Below are positions 19,401 through 31,400 of a stretch of 64,000 bases of DNA, piece by piece. The position numbers were made by a program, and so were the translations under genes. The notes under the pieces are model-generated. The model was not told the DNA's origin and searched no databases. It saw nothing but the letters and a program-made list of their open reading frames with translations. Numbering within the stretch: position 1 is the stretch's first letter; every line of letters begins with the position of its first letter. The stretch covers positions 23,416,365 to 23,480,364 of the forward strand of contig NC_092678.1 in NCBI RefSeq assembly GCF_964355755.1, in the 5' to 3' direction. Origin of the DNA: Antedon mediterranea (Eukaryota; Echinodermata; Crinoidea; Comatulida; Antedonidae).

Positions 19401-22400
19401 TTAACTTGGATAAGATAACCATGGAGAAATAAGTTAACTTAGATAAGATAACTTGGAATAAGTTAACCATGGAGAAATAAGTTAACTTAGATAAGATAAC
19501 TTAGAATAAGTTAACCATGGAGAAATAAGTTAACTTGGATAAGATAACTTGGAATAAGTTAACCATGGAGAAATAAGTTAACTTGGATAAGATAACTTAG
19601 AATAAGTTAACCATGGGGAAATAAGTTAACTTGGATAAGATAACTTGGAATAAGTTAACCATGGAGAAATAAGTTAACCATGGAGAAATAAGTTAACTCG
19701 GATAAGATAACTTGGAATAAGTTAACCATGGAGAAATAAGTTAACCATGGAGAAATAAGTTAACTCGGATCAGATAACTTGGAATAAGTTAACCATGGAG
19801 AAATAAGTTTTCCATTTCTCTATGTTAAGACTGACTACAACTACCCGAAACGCAGAGAAGATACACATTAGGATGAGGATGTTTATTGCATAAAGTGAGG
19901 ATGAAAGAAAGATGAATAAATGGTGGAGTTTATCCAAAAAATGTATACAATTATAATCATTTTTTAGTGGTCGATGGGAACTGTCATTCCTTCTTTAATT
20001 ATAAATCGCAAATTAAATTACTTTAATCCATTCATTTTACAATACTTGCGCATCCGTCGAAGAAGCTAATTTAAGAATTTAAGTTATTCTAGTACCGGTA
20101 GTGAAAATCTAAAAATAAGGTATTGGTACACGTTTAAAAACCGATCAGCAGTATGATCATAAACCGCTTGAAAGGTAAGTACGTAGGTCTTCTGTGTCGA
20201 TTTAAAGTCGATTAGTACGGAAACCTCAGGAGAACTTTTACGGTCTAACCGAATATTGGACAAATTGGTATAGTAGCATAGGGATCCCGTAGCATAGATG
20301 TGTGCTAGGCCTATAACTAAATAGTCTAGGCCATTATACCACCTCAAGATGAGGAGGGGGCGGGGGAGGATGGCTGATCCGTTATTGAATTATACCATTG
20401 ATTTCTCGTGGTTTTCTGCTTGCAATGTTTCACCTCTTTTCATCTTTTTAATTTTATAAACCTGTATTTTATTCATTGCCTTTTATTGGATGAATACAAT
20501 GAATTGAATGAGATAAATTTAGTATCTGCCACCTCATATTCTTCGATTTCCTTTTTATATTATCAAAACAATAAGATAACAGAGGTGATTTGAAGAATAA
20601 AAAAAACATAAACTCGCATAAATTATATTGCAAATGAATATTGTTGATCAAATAAAATTGCAAAATTTTATTTTAAAACGTACTCCTAAATTCTATCTCG
20701 TCAGTTCGTAAATAATATAAAGTTCTTTTTTTGGTGTAAATTATATGATTACGGTAATTAATTTACAACAAAAATGTACCACTTACTTCGATTTTCTTCT
20801 GAAGTGATAGGTAGGTGATAAAACAATGGGAAACACTCAAAAGTTTATATCCGATCTTTCTTGTCACGCGAGCACTTTCTATAAATAGTCCCTCTAAGAG
20901 ATATGGTGAATTATAGGCGAAACAATTAAAATATTATTTGATTCCATTTTTATCATAAAAGACTTCCTATTAAAATGTTTAGGCTGATAACGAATCTCTA
21001 ATCACCGTATTCCCATCACATAATATCTTGCTTCATTAGATCCACTTTTAGAGTCATTTTGTCGTTTAATTCAAAATTATAAAGCAATTACAAATTTGAA
21101 TTACAATTTAATGGTTTATGACGATCGTCGTCTGCCAAGAACTTAAACCGCCGCGATATATTCCATTTTTATTGATAAGCCGAGGCGATTTAAAATAGCT
21201 CAATCCGGGTAAATTATTGTATTACGTCACGAGTTCGGTTTGCGCGTCACTCTCAGGCAATACGCCAATCTCATAGGCTATAATAATAATTGGCCTTAGA
21301 AGGGTTTAAGCGGACGTATGGTTTCTACAATTGGGACTAGCTTAGCAATCGTTCTTGGCGACTTAAAATAGAACAGAAATGATATCTTTAGCTTCATGAT
21401 ACGAACTTAAATTAAATTTAGCTCCTTCACTCGTCGTTGTCACATGATTGTTAAAATTAGAAAAGAAAAGTGCATTTTTATTATCATAATTCGGACGGTC
21501 AGAAGTTATAATTTAGTCGTAGCATTATAATTATTTTATCTCTCAGGCTGTTACTTATTATTTGCGCTAATAAAACATTCCTTTCTTAATACAGTAGGAA
21601 TAATATAGGGCCTATTTCTCGGACATTATGGTTGAATAAATAAATAATAAATAAATAAATTATGCTGTCTTTCACAGGTCAGAAAGAACTAGTTTAAGAC
21701 ACATAAAGGCCCGGTCGGGTTTAAATCCGACTACAGGCCTATATCGTCATGTGATTGTTTTTCTCGTGTAATTGTCCCCTTTTCTGTCTACATTGTACGT
21801 ATGTAAGTAATGGTTTCAATGACGAATCCACCAAACGTTATTTATACAATTTCTGAAAATGCACAGGTTTTTTTTATGGTCGAACATATTACCGGGTAGG
21901 CCTATTATATCAAATGACAATAAAAAAATGGATTCCTCTTTTATTTAGTTTTTAATTTTTGCATCGGACATTAAAATATGAGAGGCCTAATTCATATTTT
22001 ATAATCATTTTCTTATGGCAGTAAAGGCACTGTTTTTTCTGTTAATTAAGTCAGGCATATTATATATGCAGTATTATGCCATATGCAGAGAGCGTTTACA
22101 TTAGCCATGGATAAAGACTTTGAGAGGCCACGGAGCTATAGACACAACCTGTTATACAGAGATAATTAAATACCCGGTCGCCTTGCAACCTACACAATGC
22201 CCCGTAGAGTGTAAATTTAGCACAAACCCAGCTAATCTGATAATACCAGTATTCAAAGGTCATAGCGGTATTAAGTAAATGCTTCTCATTGGTTGATATA
22301 TCGTGGGCTGATTCGGCCCAGCTGTTTTCTAATACCGACATTAACCGGCACAAAAGCCGCTTACGCTGCTTCTAAATCCATACGCTTAATCCTAGATATT

Positions 22401-25400
22401 TTAAGCAGTTTCAGTGCAGCAGACAAAACCATCGTTATCGAGCTATTCTGGACAGTCGCTTCTCTGTTACCGTAACGAGAGTACTATTCGTCCGTAAAGA
22501 TGGACATACGATCAGCTATACGGCCACAGTTCAACAAGAAACGAAAACCTAACTGGTCAGAAAATGAAATTAGTTTTTTACTTCGAGAATTTGAGAAACA
22601 TAAAATAATATTGACATCAAAGCTGTGTGGTGAGACAACGTCTCAGCAAAAACGACAAGTTTGGAAGTTGATTTGCGACGGGTTAAACGCACGAAATCCT
22701 TACGTGAAACGCACTACAGAAGAAGTGCGACGCAAGTGGAAAAACTTGTTATCAGCGTCAAAACGGGAACTTGTCGAATCAAAAAGACCGTACATCGAAG
22801 GCGGTCCCCCTCCCAGGCCGATTTCAAGCATAAGTCGACGTGTTATCAAATTGAGGGGTACGGTACGGCAGCAGTCATATGCACACCCTGGTGACCAGAA
22901 CCACCCGAATGTTAACTACCATGGTCTGCCTACCATGGTTGAGGTCGTGCACCATTCAAATCATATTGATTCAGATGATTTGGATGATTTAGATGATAAT
23001 CTTGATGATATGGACCAAGATGATTTTGATACCGTCGAAGAACATTCGCCAAATGGTAAAATTCTGCGACTTTCACCAAAGAAAGAAAATCATCCGTCCA
23101 GCAACGCGTCGATCACAGAAAATAAATATTCACCAATTTACGAAGAAGAAAATCATAAAGAACACGTAAGCCTACGAATGGATCGACAAAACCAAGAAGT
23201 CACAAACGATTCCAGGCTAAGCGAGTCCGAAGTACTACCGCGTATTCATGGTAACGACACGCATCGGGACGCGCACGCAGGCCTAGTACAGGACGACGGA
23301 GAAAGTCATGAACATAACCAACAATCGAACGGCTTATCATCCCGGTCGTCTTCGCCGTTTTCAGACGTGACGACATCACGTCACATAACAGCAGCCGATA
23401 TGTATCACCCGGTACTACCATCAGACGGATACCCGCGGATTTTCACAACCAATGGCTTTCGTCCGGAGTATGCTATGTATGACAGGACAGACGGTTCGCT
23501 TGCCCGACCGACAACAACAACGTCAGAGAGACTTGACGTCGACGAAAACGGACAAAGCGTCGCGGAAATACAAGCGGACATGGTACGCATACAGCGGGAT
23601 AAACTAAAGCTAGAGAAAGAAGTGCTCGAGTTATATAAAGAAAGAATGACGCTAGAGGTGGAATGGTGGAGAAATCGTTTACAGCGAACAAAAACAACAC
23701 AAACATAATCACTTATGATGCGCTACTAACTCCGTGCTACATAAAGTGTTATGTTTGTCGTAAAGTATTCATTGTTATGCTACAGCATCCGATATTCGCC
23801 ACAGAACAATCGGCGTGGTCTCACGGTGCAACAGGACTTTCTTTGTGCTACAAACTGTTTCCAGCAATTTGTGGTCACGGCCGCCGGACTCATGAGTACT
23901 CATAAACGCTATTTGCTTACATTTTAATTATTTGAATTTTCTAATTCATTAATGTGACAAAAGAATGTGTAGAAGAGAAACATTAATGTATTATCGTACG
24001 CACGCAAATAAAAGCAACTCAATCACGACTGTAGCATAATGTGTAATAGCATGTTGTATATAAATGACATTCGCATGCAAGTTAAATGATGTAAGTTGCC
24101 ATATTCAAAACCAATTTACCTGACTAATGTATACTAATCGCCGCTCTGATAGTATTACGGTGAAAAAGATGTTCTGCGCTTGCGCATTGTCAACGGCCAG
24201 TGACCTTGAATGACATTATAATAATGTTAGTGTCGCATAATGACGTGACAAGGTATTTGACAAGATGATCCTACCTATTATTACTGGAGCTCAATAAGAG
24301 ATGCTCATTTTTTAAATACATTTTCCTTAGCTGCAAAGACCTGGATTGTAGCTTTCACTTAATTAAAAAATGTTGATATTGAAATGCATTTTATATAAAA
24401 CAAATTTATTTTGGTTAGATTTAACTTGGTTTAACGCAAGGATGTAAGTCCACCGTAAAGCGTGGTTCCTTCTGGAGACGCAACGCAAGCGTAACGTAAG
24501 TGATTTGACCAATCACAAGCGATGGATTATCCGTCACCGTGATTGGTCACTCACGTGCGTTGCGCCAACGTCGTTGGGTTGGTCCAAGTGGGAAAAAAGC
24601 TTCAATTCTTCAGCTTCAATTTGTCAACTTTATCAATATTTTTCAAGTGAAAATGCATCTTTATTTTGGGCTCTATACTTCAGTAGGCCTACAATACTAA
24701 ACACTAAATGCTGTATGCAGCTTAAAAAATGTTTTAATAAAATATCTAAAATGTTTTTAAAAGATTTTATTTTAATGCGTTTTCAATCGAATACGTTTAC
24801 GGTTTACTAAATTTTCGGTGTAGAGCTAATTATGCGAGGCAATGATGATGATGAATATGACGACGATGATGATGATGATGATGTCGATAGGTGATAAGCT
24901 AGTATGTTAATGATACGACTATGATTTATCATGTAAACCTATTTAAAATTATTCAAATTCATTCGTAATATTATTCTACAAAATACAAGTCCAAGAAAAT
25001 CCCTAATTCCCTGCAATATGCGCTCGATACACATCCAGGGTTGTCAAGATTGATATTTTTATCTGCTGAAATTCAATTTCGTCGAAGTACGCCTGTGCGA
25101 GGTAAAAATAGACGTGCGGATTTAGAAGCAATCATCAGGGACTCAAGCCCCTTTACGTATATATAGTTTCGAATTTAAGCCAGGATTACTATAATATGAA
25201 ATCCCGTGTAAAGTATCACTAGAACTGCTGCTATGACGACGTGTAAATGAGGAAATCTATACAGTAAGCCTTTTACGTCGAGGACATTAAAAATAACTTG
25301 GGTATCTACGATTAGTGATATCAATTATCAATGAAATACGTAACTGTTGTCTTAAGCTCCGTCCACACTATCACACTAGTGATGTGCCCAAATATGGTAG

Positions 25401-28400
25401 TGATATGAAATCATCGTGTCAATATATGGGCACATCACATTTTTTGTCACATAGTTTGATAGTGTAGACAGAGCTTTAGTAGATATCTTAACGTCACCCC
25501 TGGATGATCATGATGCCTCGTTAATAGGATGTTTATAAATATTATATCATGTCTTCTATTTGACCTTTTTCTTCGATACATATTTTAATAATTATCGAAT
25601 ATTTCCGTTTGAACGTTTAAGAGAGAAGAGGGCAGCGTTAAATATAGAATCTATGTTATTCCTTATGACCATTTAGGCCTATACACACAACGCGGAGCAG
25701 ACGAGCGGTTTCTGCTCAGGATAGATACAGATTCTATGTGGGACAAGCTACGCGGTTTTCCGCTTACCGTTACCGCTCGTCTGTGTATATTGGCCTTTAC
25801 TAGATAAAAATACAGTAACATCATATTAATAGTATATTTATAAAATACTCTGCAAAATATAGATAGATTGCTTGTTTTATCATCAAACTATACGCTTATA
25901 TCTATATCATTTCTTATAGCACGGCTGTTGTGATTCTATTGTTTCCGGTGTACTTATTACTAAATTATAAATCACTGGCATGGCTTGACTAAAATAATAA
26001 AATATAAATACTTACCATAAACCCATCCAATGGCGACGCATTCAAAGAAAGCCATACATAAAAGAACCATCCCGCTAGCCGAAAAATAGTCGTAGATTTG
26101 AAACACATACATACCGCCCTATCGAAAAATGCAAACAAAAAAAGTCTAATACCCGAACATACGAAGAGACAACGCGCGTACAACATATGTGAACGCGCGC
26201 GCTATACATTTAATATAAGTGTGGTTCCCACTAGATGCAACACAAGGACGTCCGTAGTAAATCCATCGCCCGTGATTGGTTAAATCACTTACGTTGCGCG
26301 TACATCCTTGCGTTAAGAGTTTCTTGTGAACTATATTTAATCATAATATTGTTTTAGTCATAATATTGATAACCATAACAACGTCTACAGTACAGAGATT
26401 TTTACAAAAAAAAAAAATTAATTGTAAAATATATACAGGGTTGCATCTCTAGTGGGAACCAATCATTAATCGGCAGCGATTTTACTAATAATACATTATC
26501 GAAAACTCACCCGTGTAACCATGAACAAACCACAAAGGAATGAGATTGTACAAATGAAGAGAACAAACAGCTCACGATTGTAACCACGATTCAGAAAGCG
26601 CGGGAAAAAGTCACTTATAGCAGTCACGAAACCTTCAACAGTTACAAACTAAAAAGACAAGACAATAATAGTTTATAGACACAGGGGAAAATAACATTTT
26701 CTTTTCAAGTCACACTAACCTACTCGTTTCATACTAAAAGCAGCTTCCGTGCGTTCGCGGTTGTCAACCATGGAGTACCAGTAATAATAGTAATATAATA
26801 CTCAATGGTAAAATAAAGCGATGATTATTATACTAGAAATAAAACAGTAAAAACGTGAGTAGGCCTAGATAAAATGAATCTGGTACCTGACTGTCCATTC
26901 CGACCAATAGAATCATGAAGAAGAACAGACATGACCAAAGTGGTGACAATGGCATCATGGACACCGCTTTAGGGTATGCGATGAATATCAGTCCAGGCCC
27001 TGTTGACAAATATACACATTTATTATTAACAAACCACCAGAGCGTCAACATCGGGGTTTTGTATGGTGTGTAAACTCCGGAGTTTTAACAAACCACCGGA
27101 GCGTCAACATCGGTGTTTTATATGGTGTGTAAACTCCGGAGTTTTAACAAACCACCAGAGCGTCAACATCGGTGTTTTGTATGGTGTGTAAACTCCGGAG
27201 TTTTAACAAACCACTGGAGCGTCAGCATCGGTGTTTTATATGATGTGTAAACTCCGGAGTTTTAACAAACCACAACATCGGTGTTTTGTATGGTGGGTAA
27301 ACTCCGGAGTTTTAACAAACCACCGGAGCGTCAACATGTTTTTATGATGTGTAAACTCCGGATTTTTTTAGGCGGTGTAAAGGGGGTATTAATAATATTA
27401 TTAAACAAAGAAAGTACCTTTTGTGGCAACATCTTCAATAGGGACACCCTGTTCAACCGACATGTATCCAAGCACGGAGAAAATCAACAATCCGCCATAG
27501 AAACTTGTAAAGCTATTCACACAGGCTACGATCAACGTATCCCTGAAAAAAATTTAGTGAAATATGTCATTACGTACGTCATGGTCCGTTTAGTGGGACG
27601 TGAAGTCGTAGGATCTGCGTACGTAACAATGGACATAACGGTAATTCGACACAACACAATTATAAAATACAAAGTAGTACGAGCCACACACAAAATTACT
27701 AATCTTAATATTACCTAAGATAATTATGGTAAATGTTAAAATTTCAAACTATCCAGATGCGACTTCAAAGTTTTAGGCGGTTTTTTCTTCTTTTTTTTTT
27801 AAAAAAAAGCTTCATAGGCTAGCCCTGCGGCGGGTTAGAATTGTCTTACATTATAACGTGGGTGTTCCTGCACAATCTCATTTGCATAACAACGGACGAC
27901 ATACCAAGCCGTGTCGTACAACTACGATGAGATATTAATTCTCTTCTAAACACGTAACGAAGAGAATTATCAATTCCTTTTTTCTGACATTAAAATTGAG
28001 GGCGCTAAACATAAAATTTATGAGATCGAATACCGGTGGCGAAAACCACAGGAAAAATAAAAGATGTTAAATGTGCTCTCCCTGCCTCAGCACTAAGGCC
28101 CTGCCACAGCCTTTTGGGGTCGTTTCCAGCACATCACCAGATGCATTGATGTTACCGCCTCATGATGTGTGGTGGAAAGGGGGACGTATAATTCTGTGAA
28201 CCTCAAACACAGTTGGTCGCATACCTTTAACTCTATTCCACCAGACCAGCGTGGGACTCGAACCCACGACACTCGTGTTGGTAACACGACGTTCAGTCGA
28301 CTGAGCTAACCGGTCATTTTGTTTGTAAACAGGTTAATACAAGCTTCGTTCCGTCAAGGTGACGGTCATGAATATGCATAATATGAAGCACGTATAAATA

Positions 28401-31400
28401 GACTATTGTCAGCGGGTAATGCTCTGTTTCGATTAATCTATGCTCAAGCTTGGTTTCGAATCTTTTTCTTTTTTTAATGGAAAATAAATATTGTTTTTCT
28501 TTTATTTTGATATCGAGATGGTTAAGTTAAATTAGGAAATATGTAAATCTTTGCGATTCCCACCGTCATATCCCTTTTAGTTACAAGACAAAGATAAACG
28601 TGTTATTAATACCTATAACAATTGTTGTTAAATTTATTATAGCTACCAAGCGCTGTAAGAGAGCCAAGACCAATGGCGTATGAAAAGAAAACTTGAGTTC
28701 CGGCATCTACCCATACCTGAAAGAAGGGAGAGCAATATTGAGGCAAACACAGATCTTGTGATGGGACGTTTGCGTTCCTGATTTGCATATGAGAACAATC
28801 ATGGGATAAAGCTGTCTACACTATCAAACAGTTTGACAAAAAAGTGTGATGTGCCCAAATATGGTAGTGATATTTCTAAATAAGGTAGTGATATTCCCAA
28901 ATATGGTAGTGATATGACATCATCATGCCCATATATGGGCACATCACATTTGTTTTGTCCCATAAAGTTTGATAGTGTTGACAAGGCTTTATAATGGCAT
29001 TTCTTATATATTTATCTATCTGTCCTTTTTCCGTTCCTTTATTGTCTTGCTTATTATAACATTAGTCTTTCATTTACCTGCGCGTCTCCCAGCCTGGTTA
29101 TATTTGGCTTAATGTAGTAAACAAGTCCTTCCGTAGCCCCTTTCAGCAGTAAACTTCGGACTAACAGGATCGTAAGGACCACGTACGGAAATGTCGCCGT
29201 GAAATACACAACCTAAGATGTTGTTAAAGACATTTATTTGTAATACTTTATTTAGGGTAGGTTTATTGTAGTGTAACAACCCCGCCTTTTGTATACTATT
29301 ACTTTCCCGTGAAACAAACGTGTAATTATTATTAGTTTTAACGATTAAGCGTGGTTGCCACTAGCAACGCAACACAAGGACGTAACGCAACGCAAGTGAA
29401 TTGACCAATCACAAGCGATGGCTTATTCGCTTGTGATTGCTAAAGCGTGGTTCCCACTAGCGACGCCACACAAAGACGTAACGCAACGCAAGTGAATTGA
29501 CCAATCACAAGCGATGGCTTATTCGCTTGTATATAACTTCGCTTGTCATTGGTTAAAACGCCTGCGTTGCGTTTACGTCCTTGCGTTACGTTCTAGTGGG
29601 AACCAAGCTTAAGGGCCAACCCCTAATCAGGGAACCGTTTTTAAAACTTTGTGCAATAAAGTGTGTGTATTCTATATTTTAATTTCTGTTTTATCGTAGG
29701 CCTACTAATATTTGCAAATCTTTCCATTGTTATTTTATTATGATAATGGACAAATAAAGCTTTTCAGTATTCAGTGTACACGTTTTTGGCGACATGTCCT
29801 CTTAATATGAGTGTGCTATTATATAAAACTATATACAGTATTATGTTTAACGCATAGAGATGCGGCGTAAATACGTTGAAGCGGCAAAACTTACCTTTCC
29901 TGACGAACGAACACCTTTCCATATACAAAAGTACGTTAGAATCCAGGCCAGCAGTAGGGTGCCTACCAAAGGCCACCGTAGGCCTCCCATCTCTGATAGT
30001 CCACTCGATATCTGTAAAACTTCCCGCCTAAAATTACAAATATGAATTATCTTTACTTTATACTTATATAGAGCGTTTATTTCGAATATAAGCCCAAATC
30101 TCATGATCCATAATTTGTGCATATGAAGTATGCATTTCGCCAAATTCCTACTATAACAATATGAGTAGTTTGAAATGCATTTATGGTGCATTTATGTTTA
30201 TTAAAGCACGTGCTTACGTACTCCCAGAATTCAGATACGGATGACGTCGATAAATATTCGTCAGTAATGTTGATAGTGGTATTGAAATCTTCAGTATAAT
30301 CCTGGAAAGGAAATTTAATAAATAGAATACGTAAATCATATAAAATAAACATTTATTTCATTAAATTCAACAATAATATACATCATTATTTTAAGAGTGA
30401 ACTTTTGACGCAAAGTATCGACGTAGGCGCACGCAATGCAAGTAAGTTGACCAATCACAAGCGACGTTTCAGATTATCCATCACATCGTGATTGGTCAAA
30501 TTACTTGTGATGCGCTTACGTCATTGCGTAGCGTCCAAATAGGAAACAACCTTTACGGTAACGCCACAAGAAGAACCAATGAGAAGGTACAAAGATTGTG
30601 TTGGAAGAAAATCGTAAAATTGGAAGTTAGTTTAACACTACTGTACGTACTTTGAACTCCGTACAGTTGGGGGTGTTCCATGGGTTCTGACAGTGCGACC
30701 AAGGTAGTTCAGATGAGAATGAGTTAAAGAAATAAAACAGAGCCCATGCAATTATTACGATATAGTACTGGTTCAACCAGAACACAATCACAGTTGTCGC
30801 GTATCCAATACCTATGGGAAGAAAATTGACAAATATGGTGTTGCTTAAGCTCTGTCTCCACTATAAAACTTTATGTGACAACAAATGTGATGTGTCCATA
30901 TATGGACATGATGATGTCTTATCACTATTATTGAGAACATCACACTTTTTTGTCAAACTAGTTTGATAGTGTAGACAGAGCTTTATTCATGTTTTTAATC
31001 ATGTTTATGTTCTTAATTGCCGTACTGTACCGTAGCTTATGGTTTTACAAAACATTACAAAGTACGCGCGTACAAACTTAGATAAAACTGATTACGACTT
31101 TTGTACGCGTGCGCATTAACTGTGTCTCTTTTGAGAGGTAGACTCATCAAAAACGAGTAACCTGATTTCTAACATTTCAGTATAAGGCCCACCTTTAAAG
31201 ATAGGACAAATTTGCCAAACTCGTATTCCACCATATGACATAAACTGACCAATAGTCACCTCCAATAGGAACAAAGGGATGCCGCCAAAAACCATAAAGA
31301 TGATATAAGGAATAAAGAATGCACCTGGTTAAAAGAAACAGAATAGAAATTTGAAGAGCAGATATCAGATTGATTTATCTCACACCTCATGCAACACAAA

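Larger units (their letters stand above)
17820..22499. other. SLC6 intron 11, between the two nested genes
   Basis: No gene supported. It contains a 38-bp x2 tandem duplication (18781-18858), a 48-bp minisatellite (19391-19815) and AT-rich unique sequence. The final 200 bp, rising in CpG, is the probable promoter/5' UTR of the Myb/SANT gene. Confidence 0.55.
23709..26015. other. SLC6 intron 11, part downstream of the Myb/SANT gene
   Basis: 3' flank of the Myb/SANT gene with AATAAA at 24007, a MITE B copy (24457-24602), a (GAT)n-like tract (24842-24885) and a MITE A copy (25352-25478). No further coding exons recognised. Confidence 0.6.

Noticed and set aside
19391-19815. CRISPR-like array
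   Set aside because: Units are contiguous with no unique spacers, and the genome is eukaryotic; this is a minisatellite.
27281-27718. 145-codon + strand open frame
   Set aside because: It runs antisense across SLC6 exon 8 and part of the minisatellite; exon 8 has the clear family match on the other strand.
28621-28630. Direct link of the short DED-gene exons to SLC6 as one gene
   Set aside because: The two are on opposite strands and each set is phase-complete by itself.
29764-30191. Alternative frames of 70 and 114 codons on the reverse strand
   Set aside because: They read SLC6 exon 5 in the wrong frame; the family match is in the third frame.
30903-30975. Possible microRNA precursor hairpin
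   Set aside because: The hairpin is the body of a MITE A copy shared by many loci; nothing singles this copy out.
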